This document shows positions 27,314-35,553 of a stretch of 51,642 bases of DNA, in pieces. A program made the translations under genes and the position numbers. The DNA lies in the NCBI RefSeq assembly GCF_025370785.1, contig NZ_JAMXFA010000033.1, positions 1-51,642 on the forward strand. Direction: 5' to 3'. Positions within the stretch are counted from its first letter, which is position 1. The number at the start of each line of letters is the position of its first letter. The notes below the pieces were generated by a model, which was given only the letters and a program-made list of their open reading frames with translations, made no database searches and was not told where the DNA came from. This DNA comes from Laspinema olomoucense D3b. Its GTDB lineage: Bacteria; Cyanobacteriota; Cyanobacteriia; Cyanobacteriales; Laspinemataceae.

Positions 27314-27979
27314 ATGAATCCTGCCACGTTAAGTTCATCCCGTTTAAACCCTAACCTTCCCAAATGGCAACCGGCCACTTGGGAGGACTATTTAGCTTAT
27401 TGTGACGCTGAAAATTTCGAGCTTTGTGGAGCTTTTTATCATCAAGGATATCTGTTGATTGATACGGGGAATGAAGGCATTGATCATGCCCGAGTTAATA
27501 ACCTGTTTACCATGCTATTTTTTCTGTGGTTTTCTCAGCGCGGGCAAATTTGGGATGATTTAGGCGGCTGTGTGTTGGAAAAGCCACAACAGCAAGGGGC
27601 CGCACCCGATCGCCTGGTTTATATTGGGGCCGGGTCTCCCCAATGGCAAGCGGGAGAACGACGTCGGATTAATTTGGATATCTGGCGGGTTCCCGATTTA
27701 GTCGGTGAAGTTTCCGATACCACGTTGGCAACAGATCTGGATGAAAAAAAACAGCTTTATGCGGCTTTAAAAATTCCCGAATATTGGGCGATCGATATTC
27801 AAGGTAAGCGGGTGATTGCCTTTTGCTTACAGGAGAATGGCAAGTATGAACAAGTGAACTTTTCTTTAGCCCTTGAGGGATTACCCATCGCCTTATTATC
27901 CCAAACCCTAGAACGCTTAACTCACGAAACCAATGGCACAGCGGCTCAATGGTTCGCTCAACAGATTGCTAATATTTAG
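27314..27979 (+). CDS. Uma2 family (DUF820) putative endonuclease
   Basis: 221 residues. WEDYLAYCDAENFELCGAFYHQGYLLIDTGNEGIDHARVNNLF is the family N-terminal half. The PD-(D/E)XK core shows as GAAPDRLVYIGAG, RVPDLVGEVSDTTLATDLDEKKQLYAALKIPEYWAIDIQGKRVIAF (about 130-175), with Asp, Glu and the DxxxKxxxY helix complete. It is a better-conserved member than the Uma2 protein at 220-1023. Stand-alone gene with no partner; role of the family unknown. Confidence 0.85.
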   Translation: MNPATLSSSRLNPNLPKWQPATWEDYLAYCDAENFELCGAFYHQGYLLIDTGNEGIDHARVNNLFTMLFFLWFSQRGQIWDDLGGCVLEKPQQQGAAPDRLVYIGAGSPQWQAGERRRINLDIWRVPDLVGEVSDTTLATDLDEKKQLYAALKIPEYWAIDIQGKRVIAFCLQENGKYEQVNFSLALEGLPIALLSQTLERLTHETNGTAAQWFAQQIANI

Positions 27980-28023
27980 TAAATACCGACGTTTTAAACA
28001 GGGATAAATTGCATTAAGTTAAC

Positions 28024-28075
28024 GAAAAAACTCGGTTTCTTGTCCCTCGGTGAAGGTTAGAAACCGGGTTTTTTC
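28024..28075. repeat. GAAACCCGGTTTCT-family inverted repeat
   Basis: Arms AAAACTCGGTTTCTTG and GGTTAGAAACCGGGTTT face each other around a short spacer. A single half copy (AAAAACCCGGTTTCTTG) follows at 28270-28287, just after the larB stop. Part of the dispersed family seen at several places in this window. Confidence 0.75.
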
Positions 28076-28131
28076 CAAGTTTCTGCTAAGTTGCATTATA
28101 GCAATTTTCACATTTATGAGATACCGCTATT

Positions 28132-28228
28132 CGATCCCCCCTAGCCCCCCTTAAGAAGGGGGGGACATGGAAAGTCCCCCTTTTTTAGATGGAAAGTCCC
28201 CCTTTTTAAGGGGGATTTAGGGGGATCG
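28132..28228. repeat. 97-bp palindromic GATCCCCC...GGGGGATC element
   Basis: The ends CGATCCCCCCTA and TTTAGGGGGATCG are inverted copies. Inside, CCCCCCTTAAGAAGGGGGG and CCCCCTTTTTAAGGGGG are hairpins, and GGAAAGTCCCCCTTTTT is repeated directly. This CCCCCTTAAAAAGGGGG type of element is common in cyanobacterial intergenic regions (from memory). It fills most of the 311-base gap between the convergent Uma2 and larB genes. Confidence 0.8.
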
Positions 28229-28290
28229 TGAATGTACTTCACCACCAAGAGAAAGGCTATCAGTTAATGCAAAAACCCGGTTTCTTGTCT

Positions 28291-29079
28291 CTAGTCCGAA
28301 GTAGAGGTTTTTTCCGTTACTCGTTGTGCGGTTCGCAGGATTTGTCCGGCTAAAATTGCTGCACCATAGCCATTATCAATATTGACGACGCCGACACCAG
28401 CAGCACAAGAATTGAGCATGGTTAACAAGGGCGCTAACCCATTGAAACTGGCTCCATAGCCGATACTGGTGGGAACGGCAATGGTGGGTGCATTGGCTAA
28501 ACCGGCGACGACGCTGGGTAATGCGCCTTCCATCCCGGCGACGACGATTAAGACATCTGCCTCGGCGATCGCCCGCCAACTGGCAAGTAAGCGATGAATT
28601 CCGGCAACGCCGACATCCCAATACCGTTTGACTTCAAACCCCGAGAGTTCGGCAACGATCGCCGCTTCTTCTGCTACCGGGAGGTCCGCTGTACCGGCGC
28701 AAAGGATGCCGATTTTGCCCGGATATTTCGCCGTGGCGGAGGCGATCGCTGTGGAACAGATGCGAGCGGTGGGATAATAATACAACCCATGTACCCGCTC
28801 CTCAATCTCTGCAAACACCTCGGGCGTAATCCGGGTTGCCATTACTACCGGATGATGCTCTCGCATGGAAAGTATAATATCAGCGATTTGTTCCGGCGTT
28901 TTTCCCGGACCCCAGATGGTTTCAGGAAAGCCGGTTCGCAACGCCCGATGGCGATCGATTCGGGCAAAATCCCCCACTGGCTCAAATCCGAGATATTTTA
29001 ACTCTTCTACAGCAGTTGATGGACTCATTTTACCGGCTGCAACGGCTTCTAATAGGGATTGGAGCGTTTCGGGATTCAT
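28291..29079 (-). CDS. larB: Nickel pincer cofactor biosynthesis protein LarB
   Basis: 262 residues. The C-terminal two-thirds is AIR-carboxylase (PurE)-like: KIGILCAGTADLPVAEEAAIVAELSGFEVKRYWDVGVAGIHRLL, ADVLIVVAGMEGALPSVVAGL, PTIAVPTSIGYGASFNGLAPLLTMLNSCAAGVGVVNIDNGYGAA. The N-terminal domain (YLGFEPVGDFARIDRHRALRTGFPETIWGPGKTPEQI) is the LarB-specific part. LarB carboxylates and hydrolyses nicotinic acid adenine dinucleotide to make the pyridinium-3,5-biscarboxylate mononucleotide used for the Ni-pincer cofactor of lactate racemase-type enzymes. LarC and LarE are not in this window, as is usual in cyanobacteria where the genes are dispersed. Confidence 0.93.
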   Translation of the reverse strand: MNPETLQSLLEAVAAGKMSPSTAVEELKYLGFEPVGDFARIDRHRALRTGFPETIWGPGKTPEQIADIILSMREHHPVVMATRITPEVFAEIEERVHGLYYYPTARICSTAIASATAKYPGKIGILCAGTADLPVAEEAAIVAELSGFEVKRYWDVGVAGIHRLLASWRAIAEADVLIVVAGMEGALPSVVAGLANAPTIAVPTSIGYGASFNGLAPLLTMLNSCAAGVGVVNIDNGYGAAILAGQILRTAQRVTEKTSTSD

Positions 29080-29151
29080 GGGTGGGTGTTAATCGTGCGA
29101 TGCCATTAAGTTGAGGGTTTTTGCCCTAGAAATTGCCATTTTACCAGACCT

Positions 29152-30909
29152 CTATTCCTCCAGTCGCAATTCATAAATATTCCAAAATGCTCCCCCTATA
29201 CTAGAATACTGCACCCCTTTCACCCGATTCCGAACTGCTGTCATTGATAGTTGATTGACTAACTGAATCACGGGTAAATATTCTTGGGTAATCCGCTGGG
29301 TTTCGACATAGATTTCTTTGCGTTTGGCTTCATCAATTTCCTGGGAACCTTGAATATAAAGATCGCCCAGGCGTTGTTCCCACTCCGCAATTTCTCGTCC
29401 GACTAACGGGGTTTGCCCAGTTTGTGGCGGTTGGTTGAACATATGCAGTCTTCCTTCGGGAGACCATAAATTAGAGGACCAATGGGGTTCGGTTCCGCCT
29501 CCAAATCCAATGATTAGGGCTTCCCAATCTAGGGAATCGGATAATTTGGTAATCACCGCGTTCCAAGCGAGGGGTTGGAAATCCACTTGGATTCCAATTT
29601 GACTCAGGTTTTGCTTGATTTGAGCACCCATTGCTTCGCGAATTTTATTCCCGGCATTGGTAATTAAGGTAAAGCGCACCCGGTTCCCTTCGGAATCTAA
29701 GAGTTGACCTTGGTTGTTATAAGTAAATCCCTCTTCTTCTAAAAGTTGGCGGGCTTTTTCTACGTTGTAGTCGTAAACTTTTAAGCCTTCTTCTGGGGAA
29801 AGATAGTAAGGACTTTGGACGGAGATATGAGAGTTTATGGGGCGGCCCAGACCTTGGAAGGTATTCTCAATCATGGTTTCACGGTCTGTTGCATAGGCGA
29901 TCGCCTGCCGGAATTTCACCGAATTAAACCAGCGGGACTTAATTGGGTCCACTACGGGACGATTGCTATCCTCAAACCGACCTTTATTTAAATTAAAGGT
30001 CATAAAGGTGATTCCCGGGGCCGGTTCCAATTCATATAAAATCTTAAAGTTATTTCGTTCCTCTTGCTTTTTCAGTAAAGAAAAATCTTCCGGTCTGACG
30101 GAAATACTATCCAAAATTCCCGATAAAAATTGGACGACTCCGGTATCCTGAGATTCAACCACTTCCCAAGAAATTCGCTCAATATAGGGCTGAGGATTGC
30201 GCCAGTAATAGGGGTTTTTTTCAAAGAAAACTCGTTCACTGGGGCGGTAAGTAGCGAGTTTGTAAGGACCATTGACAATAATTTCTTCTGGGGGAGTATT
30301 AATGCCCCAGGTGGAGAGGAAGACGGGATTTCCTTCCCGATCTAAGGTTTCCACAGATTCGCGCAGGGCATGGGCGGGTAAAATGGCTAATCCGGCGGCT
30401 CTCAGGAAGGGGGCAAAGGGTTCGACTACGGTAAATTCTACCCGGCGATCGTCGAGTTTTCGGACGGTGGGAAAGGCGCGACTTTCGCCAATCCGCAGCA
30501 CATCAGCGGTACTGCTGGGAATTTTGCTATTAAAGTAAATGTCGTTATAGGTAAAAACCACATCATCAACGGTCAAAGGTTGACCATCAGACCATCGCAA
30601 ATTTTCTCTTAAGGTAAAGATAATTTGTAATCCATTTTTGGAGATTTCCCAGGATTCGGCGAGGATGGGTTCGACTTCTCCGGTGAGCGGATTTTCGGTG
30701 ACTAATCCTTCATAAGTATATCCAAAAATATTGGGCGATTCTTCACTGAGGGCGTAGTTAAAGGTTTTGGGGTCGCTGAGAATACTTAATACTAAGGGGG
30801 TTTGGGCAGCGGAGGTTTTAAATTGAGCGGGATTGCATGAGGATAAAGAAATTGCGACTAAAAGGGTGAGGGCGATCGCCACTCCCTGTTGCCAATATTT
30901 TTTAATCAT
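29152..30909 (-). CDS. ABC transporter peptide-binding lipoprotein (SBP_bac_5)
   Basis: 585 residues. An N-terminal lipoprotein signal, GVAIALTLLVAISLSSCNPAQ, has the lipobox LSSC with Cys near 25. The extracytoplasmic solute-binding family 5 fold follows: NPLTGEVEPILAESWEISKNG, FTLRENLRWSDGQPLTVDDVVFTYNDI, RQAIAYATDRETMIENTFQGLGRPINSHI, and VEKARQLLEEEGF. It binds oligopeptides, dipeptides or similar substrates for an ABC importer. No permease or ATPase genes are adjacent, so the transporter partners are encoded elsewhere. GGAGGAGAG precedes ATG 30909. Confidence 0.92.
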   Translation of the reverse strand: MIKKYWQQGVAIALTLLVAISLSSCNPAQFKTSAAQTPLVLSILSDPKTFNYALSEESPNIFGYTYEGLVTENPLTGEVEPILAESWEISKNGLQIIFTLRENLRWSDGQPLTVDDVVFTYNDIYFNSKIPSSTADVLRIGESRAFPTVRKLDDRRVEFTVVEPFAPFLRAAGLAILPAHALRESVETLDREGNPVFLSTWGINTPPEEIIVNGPYKLATYRPSERVFFEKNPYYWRNPQPYIERISWEVVESQDTGVVQFLSGILDSISVRPEDFSLLKKQEERNNFKILYELEPAPGITFMTFNLNKGRFEDSNRPVVDPIKSRWFNSVKFRQAIAYATDRETMIENTFQGLGRPINSHISVQSPYYLSPEEGLKVYDYNVEKARQLLEEEGFTYNNQGQLLDSEGNRVRFTLITNAGNKIREAMGAQIKQNLSQIGIQVDFQPLAWNAVITKLSDSLDWEALIIGFGGGTEPHWSSNLWSPEGRLHMFNQPPQTGQTPLVGREIAEWEQRLGDLYIQGSQEIDEAKRKEIYVETQRITQEYLPVIQLVNQLSMTAVRNRVKGVQYSSIGGAFWNIYELRLEE

Positions 30910-30974
30910 AATTGAGAGGCTCTCCTCCGAGGTATTTTAAGAATTTAGGGTGATGTTTTATTGTAGCGATGGCT

Positions 30975-31457
30975 TTAGGATTGAGACACTAATAAGGTGA
31001 CGGCATAGGCGGCAATTCCTTCTTCTCGTCCGACGGGGCCTAGTTTTTCGTTGGTGGTGGCCTTAATTCCGATGCGATCGCCTTCCATATTCAAGACTTG
31101 CGCAAGGCGATCGCGCATGGCGGAAATATGGGGTTTTAATTTCGGTCGTTCCGCCACGACGACGGAATCAATATTCCCCACTTCCCATCCCCGTTCGCGA
31201 ATCAGTTTATGCACCTGTGCTAACAAGTTTAAACTATCGGCCCCCGCCCATTGAGGATCACTGGGGGGAAAGTACAGTCCAATATCCCCTAAACTCAAGG
31301 CCCCGAGCATAGCATCCATAATCGCATGAGTCAGCACATCCGCATCGCTATGACCGAGTAATCCCAACTCATGGGGAATCCGGACGCCGCCGAGAATTAA
31401 CGGGCGATCGCTCACGAGTTGGTGGATGTCATAACCATTGCCAATCCGAATGTTCAT
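30975..31457 (-). CDS. ispF: 2-C-methyl-D-erythritol 2,4-cyclodiphosphate synthase
   Basis: 160 residues, full length. Fifth step of the MEP isoprenoid pathway: CDP-ME 2-phosphate to ME-cPP with CMP release. Metal ligands in GYDIHQL (Asp, His) and the [22 protein letters not shown] signature (His), substrate segment [19 protein letters not shown], and C-terminal [22 protein letters not shown] are all intact. Homotrimer in the cytoplasm. 65 bases upstream of the peptide-binding lipoprotein on the same strand; functional coupling is unlikely. CrtE downstream in the same isoprenoid route is encoded at 49835-50761. Confidence 0.97.
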   Translation of the reverse strand: MNIRIGNGYDIHQLVSDRPLILGGVRIPHELGLLGHSDADVLTHAIMDAMLGALSLGDIGLYFPPSDPQWAGADSLNLLAQVHKLIRERGWEVGNIDSVVVAERPKLKPHISAMRDRLAQVLNMEGDRIGIKATTNEKLGPVGREEGIAAYAVTLLVSQS

Positions 31458-31648
31458 CTGCTAGTTGCCTTGTTTTAGGGTCACTTTACTTTACCAGATT
31501 TGTCCCCCAGGGAGATATATAGTCCGTTGTGGCTCATCAAGATAGCGAGCCAAATCCTCCCAAAGAAAGCGGGGACTCCAGATAGGGAGCATTTTGCTCG
31601 CACTCCCAAGCTGCTCTAGTTGGGATCTCTTGGTCCAAGATGCTCCCC

Positions 31649-31708
31649 AGAAACCCGGTTTCTAGGCCCCGAAACTGATCTCAAAGTGAGGAAATGAACC
31701 GGGTTTTT
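31649..31708. repeat. GAAACCCGGTTTCT-family inverted repeat
   Basis: AGAAACCCGGTTTCTA at 31649-31664 and GAAATGAACCGGGTTTTT at 31691-31708 are imperfect inverted arms. The rest of the 330-base gap between ispF and the membrane protein gene (31458-31787) shows no gene. Confidence 0.7.
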
Positions 31709-31787
31709 GTGCCTCAAATATATAATTTGCCTGAAATCACAAAAGAAAAAACAATGTATCTCTTACTAAGGCTATTTTTGAAGTAAA

Positions 31788-32513
31788 TTACCGTTTGGAT
31801 TTACGCCGTTGACGAGCTTTCATCTGAGTCAACCCTAAATCACTGCGGAGGCGATCAAGATCCAGATCCACGGGATCTAGTGGGCCAGATTTGACTGGGA
31901 ATGGGGGATGAGGAGTTGTCTTCCGTGATTTTCGCCGTTGCTGCGCCCAAGACTCATAGCGGTAAAGACCCGTAGCGATCGCAAACCACACCGTTGCCAT
32001 TCCAAAAAAGAGACGGGGACTCACACTATACCCTACTTGACGTCCAAATACCCCAGCTAATTCCAAAGTCAACGAGTCCCCCAAAACCGCAGAAAGTATA
32101 GAAAAGACTAAAACCAGGGTTCCTCCCGTGACTACGAGGGAGAGGAAGAGAGCGACGAAGAGTGATACAAATAAAACAATTAATCCATTGACTCCTTCTC
32201 GCCAACTGTGCCAGCGCAACTGCACCCAAGGAATGGGTTGACCCTGCCATCGGCAACGCATCCATTCCAGCAGGCGGTAAGAATAGGCTATTCCCAAAAA
32301 CAGAACCACCGGAAAAAATAAGGGAAAAGGCTGGCATAAGCGCCCAGATACAACAGCAACTCCAGCCAGAAACGCGGTTTTAAAACCCGAACTTAGCCAA
32401 ATCATGGTTTCATCCCGTTGCCCGGATTCAGTAGATGGAAAGGACTCATTGTAACCCCTGACGAGCTGCGATCGCAAGTCTGTATCCCGTTGTTGGAATT
32501 CAGAAGATAGCAA
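31788..32513 (-). CDS. Hypothetical membrane protein
   Basis: Up to 241 residues. I do not recognise a family. About four or five hydrophobic segments are visible: SGFKTAFLAGVAVVSG (about 42-57), PFPLFFPVVLFLGIAYSYRLL (63-83), VNGLIVLFVSLFVALFLSLVVTGGTLVLVFSILSAVLG (108-145, probably two helices), and RLFFGMATVWFAIATGLY (166-183). The C-terminus is hydrophilic, basic and Pro-rich (RKSRKTTPHPP, KARQRRKSKR) and probably cytoplasmic. The start is uncertain: TTG 32513 opens the frame, and ATG 32405 is the first ATG. No operon partner. Confidence 0.65.
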   Translation of the reverse strand: MLSSEFQQRDTDLRSQLVRGYNESFPSTESGQRDETMIWLSSGFKTAFLAGVAVVSGRLCQPFPLFFPVVLFLGIAYSYRLLEWMRCRWQGQPIPWVQLRWHSWREGVNGLIVLFVSLFVALFLSLVVTGGTLVLVFSILSAVLGDSLTLELAGVFGRQVGYSVSPRLFFGMATVWFAIATGLYRYESWAQQRRKSRKTTPHPPFPVKSGPLDPVDLDLDRLRSDLGLTQMKARQRRKSKR

Positions 32514-32622
32514 CAGCTACAGCGCACAAAATGAGAGCGATCGGCGGCAATTTTCATAGCTTAGCGCCCGAGTGAAAACCTGACAATGACCGTTATAAAA
32601 AAATCTTTTATTGAGTACCAAT

Positions 32623-33561
32623 CTAGTCTAAATTAACTAAATTCAATTTATTTCTTTGCTCTTTCATTTCTACTATGATTTGAAGTTTTTGCATAAATTC
32701 ATCGGTTAACTGGGAAAATGCTTTGGCCCCAATGGACGTGGGATGAGTTAGAAAAACGGGGAGGAAACTATCCACCGCTTTAGAAACATTGACATCCATT
32801 GGAATTCTAGTTTTAAAAATTTTGGTTTCTCCAAAATCATCATGGACTCGGCGCATGACTTGTCGGTAATATCTACCTGTGAGTAAATTTCCAGACATAG
32901 TAAACACAATTCCCACCATTTCTAAATCAAGGGGATTTTCGTTTTTATAAATTTCCCTAAGTTGGTTGATTCGTCTTTCTAACAACTGAATTCCAATCAG
33001 AGATAGCGGTTCAGGTTTGGCAGGTAGAAGATAGTAATCACTAGCAACTAAGGCGCTTCGAGTCAATAAATTGTAACCGGGGGCGCAGTCTAGGATGATG
33101 AAATCATAATCTTTCATGACTGGATCTAAAATTCCCCGGACTAAAATTTGCTCTAATTTAGTCCAAACTTCTTCAAAGTTATCTTTACCGAGACGCAAGG
33201 CTTTTTTGTGGAGGACTTCGGATACCATGAAATCATCATAAATTTCTAAGTCCCCGGGCAAGAGGTCTAATCCTTTAACAGTGCCGATATAGGGTTTAAT
33301 AATATCTTGAATAGGTAATGATTTTTGGTCAATGGGTTGAATAAAATCATTGACTAAATGCTTTAAGGTGCGTTTTTCTTTCCGCAGTTTAGAAAAGTCG
33401 TGAGGAGAGACTAAACTGAGGGTGGCGCTAATTTGAGTATCCAGATCTACGACTAACACTCGTTTTTGATAATCTTTGGCTAAACAGGCGGCTAGGTTAA
33501 CGGTTAGGGTGGTTTTTCCGACGCCTCCCTTCATATTGATGGTTGAGATAATGTATGCCAT
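32623..33561 (-). CDS. ParA family ATPase (orphan)
   Basis: 312 residues from ATG 33561, supported by AGGAGA upstream and by the family start MAYIISTINMKGGVGKTTLTVNLA. Deviant Walker A KGGVGKTT with the signature lysine, Walker A' VLVVDLDTQISATLSL, Walker B FIILDCAPGYNLLTRSAL, and the LLPAKPEPLSLIGIQLLERRI segment are all present. ParA/MinD/Soj ATPases move plasmids, chromosomes or protein cargo along the nucleoid or membrane. No parB or parS-like repeats are seen nearby, so cargo could be something other than DNA. Chromosomal orphan ParAs are frequent in cyanobacteria. Confidence 0.9.
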   Translation of the reverse strand: MAYIISTINMKGGVGKTTLTVNLAACLAKDYQKRVLVVDLDTQISATLSLVSPHDFSKLRKEKRTLKHLVNDFIQPIDQKSLPIQDIIKPYIGTVKGLDLLPGDLEIYDDFMVSEVLHKKALRLGKDNFEEVWTKLEQILVRGILDPVMKDYDFIILDCAPGYNLLTRSALVASDYYLLPAKPEPLSLIGIQLLERRINQLREIYKNENPLDLEMVGIVFTMSGNLLTGRYYRQVMRRVHDDFGETKIFKTRIPMDVNVSKAVDSFLPVFLTHPTSIGAKAFSQLTDEFMQKLQIIVEMKEQRNKLNLVNLD

Positions 33562-33955
33562 GCCGTGAGTTCTCCTGAGTTTGATGCACGCTAGGACTAA
33601 TAAGCCCCCTCGGTTATCCCCGTTATTATAGGGGGTGATGGGTCTAATCCTTTGGGGGTTGTACCCCTTAGAGGATTTTTTTCCATCACGACACCACCGA
33701 TGGCACTGGGGTCCGGAAATGAGAGCAATCTCCAATATCACGCTGCTCTACCCCAATTCCATAAAAAATTCTAAAAATGATAACATATCGAGTTTAATGG
33801 AACTTTCCCGGAGAGGCGATCGCCCCTGTACCCTCACCGGATCCCTTGATGATGCGCTTCTGGCAAATCTGCAATCTTTAATTGACAGTTTTTATCAAAA
33901 GAGTTTCTGCGCCCAGCAATTAACCCCACCCGAAAATAGGGTGGAACCCAATTGG
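33562..33955. other. Upstream region of parA, gene content uncertain
   Basis: Contains a minus-strand TATAAT at about 33624-33629 without a clear -35 box, and a plus-strand open frame from ATG 33797 (MELSRRGDRPCTLTG...) running to 34063 against the conserved 78-aa gene. That frame may be chance. Confidence 0.35.
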
Positions 33956-34192
33956 TTATCCCGCCTGACGGGATGCCTGGTTTATCCTATCCTCAGCCGT
34001 CGTCTTGTAGCGGATGACCCTAGACTGCTGCTTAATCCGCCCGGACATACTCGCGTGCTGTAAAGTCATAAAGGCATTGAGGTCTTCCAAATCATATTTG
34101 GCACTGAGGAGATCTCTAAGCTGCTCCTCAGCTTCCACCGTCAGATAACCCATTGCCAATGCTTGTTGCACAATGTCCCGGATACGAATCAT
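33956..34192 (-). CDS. Conserved cyanobacterial small hypothetical protein
   Basis: 78 residues. MIRIRDIVQQALAMGYLTVEAEEQLRDLLSAKYDLEDLNAFMTLQHASMSGRIKQQSR resembles a short conserved cyanobacterial protein of unknown function that I have met in this form (recognition from memory). It looks all-helical, soluble and acidic in the middle. The last 20 residues (YKTTAEDRINQASRQAG) look like a run-on beyond the conserved part. The gene is upstream of parA on the same strand but 394 bases away. Confidence 0.7.
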   Translation of the reverse strand: MIRIRDIVQQALAMGYLTVEAEEQLRDLLSAKYDLEDLNAFMTLQHASMSGRIKQQSRVIRYKTTAEDRINQASRQAG

Positions 34193-34598
34193 AGTCAGGT
34201 TCCTCTTCTGTTCTTTAATGACTGTAGTATCGCCCTTTCCTCAAAGCTTCTCAGTGACGAGCATTTCCTGATTTCTGTGATGTTTCCTACCCTGGATAGT
34301 GAGGCGTTTTCCCGTATTGAGGTGATGACACCAAACTCGTGAGGTGATGGCGATCACAATCCGATTGTTTGTCCCCTTTCTACAGACCCAGATCTCTTCC
34401 TCCGTGGGGAGGAGATTGGCTGGGGTCTAGGACCCTGACCGGGACGGAGCGATCGCCTCTGCCCACCCCTGGATTCCAACCCAGAATCCCCCGCGAAATC
34501 AATGGTTTATCGGCGATCGCCTCGTCCCCGTAAAACACCCTAAACCCGCAAAAAAGCAGACGAGTTGTCCCCCCTTCTGCTACAATTAGTTTAGCCTT
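34193..34598. other. Gap upstream of the split tRNA gene
   Basis: 406 bases with no gene seen. TACAAT at 34581-34586 may be the -10 box of the tRNA promoter, about 12 bases before the mature 5' end; no good -35 partner was found. Confidence 0.4.
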
Positions 34599-34635
34599 GG
34601 GGCTGTGGCTCAGTTGGATAGAGCAAGCGCCTCCT

Positions 34636-35553
34636 GAAGCATCGGGCACCTTGGAGGAAACTCCAGGAGTGAATGTGGTCAAATTCAAGAAAGCCTAAGT
34701 CTGTTTTCCCCTTTCCAATCGAAAGCCAGGTAACAGATAGGGTAATCTTGAGCCAAGCCTTTGAACGGCTAAACAACAGCAGGCACCGGAAAGAATTGAC
34801 TTTTGATCCGGTCCCCCTCTGATTCGAGCTGTCAAAGGAAGGTGCAGAGACTGGTTTGAGAGAGCCCTTAGAGATGGACTTAAATGTCACATCCAAAGTA
34901 GAACAACGCGGCGTTTTAGTGGGGATGTTATTGGGTCAGGGAAAAAGAAATCAAAACAATTTCTATATTCCCCATCGAGCCACCCAAGAGAAGTACGTTT
35001 TGTTTAAAAAACAACTTCTTGAACAAATCACCCAACAGCCGGTTAGCATCCGACCTCGAACCACCAACCGGGGAGAGGAAATCCTCCGTTTAGAACCGAA
35101 GTTGATTCCCTTAACTCGGGTCTTGGTAAGGAAACTCTATTGCGGCGGGATCAAAACCGTCACCGCTAAGTTTCTGAACCTCTTAACTCCCGCCGGAATC
35201 GCTTTATGGTTTTTAGATAGAGGGTCCAAGTCCTTTAAAAAAAGGAATGGGAAAATTCACGCCCTAGAAGTGTATCTAAACACCGGCCTCTCCAAAAGCG
35301 AAAATGAAATCATTATGGATTATTTTTCGGAAATTTGGGGATTTAAGTGGGGGCTGAGTAAAACTTCGGATGGTTATCGACTCAGAATGGGGACTCAAGA
35401 GGGAAAACGATTTCTCGGTTTCATTACCCCTTACGTCCCGGAGAGTCTACGCTACAAAGTAAAAACCTCCTCAAACGTAACGGCCACCACCTACGGACCG
35501 CAAGTCTAAGGTGAAGGAATAGTCCAGAGAGTGAGGAAACTCACACAAATCTG
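34636..35553 (+). ncRNA. Group I (IC3-like) self-splicing intron in tRNA-Arg(CCU)
   Basis: 918 bases inserted directly after the anticodon. The exon ends with U and the intron ends with G, as in group I introns. Core elements match those of cyanobacterial tRNA introns: P4-P6 region GGTAATCTTGAGCCAAGCC at 34741-34759, P7 5' strand GGTGCAGAGACT at 34841-34852, and P7 3' strand GAATAGTCC at 35517-35525. P2 is capped by GAAA (34654-34665 region), and P9 is GTGAG-GAAA-CTCAC at 35531-35544. The coding sequence sits between the two P7 strands, so it occupies the P8 loop. P1/P10 pairing was not resolved by eye. Confidence 0.9.
34856..35509 (+). CDS. Intron-encoded LAGLIDADG protein with altered active site
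   Basis: 217 residues from TTG 34856 or 211 from ATG 34874. Two-motif LAGLIDADG_2 (I-SceI-type) protein: motif 1 GVLVGMLLGQGKR, motif 2 GIALWFLDRGSK, then LEVYLNTGLSKSENEIIMDYF, IWGFKWGLSKTSDGYRLRMG and FLGFITPYVPESLRYKV, the usual family ending. Compared with the consensus LLGDG and WFMDDGS, the catalytic Asp is Gln in motif 1 and Arg in motif 2, so DNA cleavage is doubtful. The frame is otherwise intact. The 5' end overlaps the intron core, and the stop lies eight bases before the P7 3' strand. Possible role: intron maturase or decaying homing endonuclease. Confidence 0.85.
   Translation: MREPLEMDLNVTSKVEQRGVLVGMLLGQGKRNQNNFYIPHRATQEKYVLFKKQLLEQITQQPVSIRPRTTNRGEEILRLEPKLIPLTRVLVRKLYCGGIKTVTAKFLNLLTPAGIALWFLDRGSKSFKKRNGKIHALEVYLNTGLSKSENEIIMDYFSEIWGFKWGLSKTSDGYRLRMGTQEGKRFLGFITPYVPESLRYKVKTSSNVTATTYGPQV

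Noticed and set aside
32623-33741. Longer 372-aa start for the ParA protein
   Set aside because: The extra 60 residues do not resemble the family, and ATG 33561 has a Shine-Dalgarno and the canonical ParA N-terminus.
33635-34063. 142-aa plus-strand frame
   Set aside because: Its end runs antisense through the conserved 78-aa gene and its start lies in the parA leader. The part from ATG 33797 has plausible codons but no recognisable family, so it is not called.
34380-34896. Minus-strand frames of about 100 aa across the tRNA exon and intron 5' half
   Set aside because: They overlap the tRNA and intron core, which explain the sequence better.
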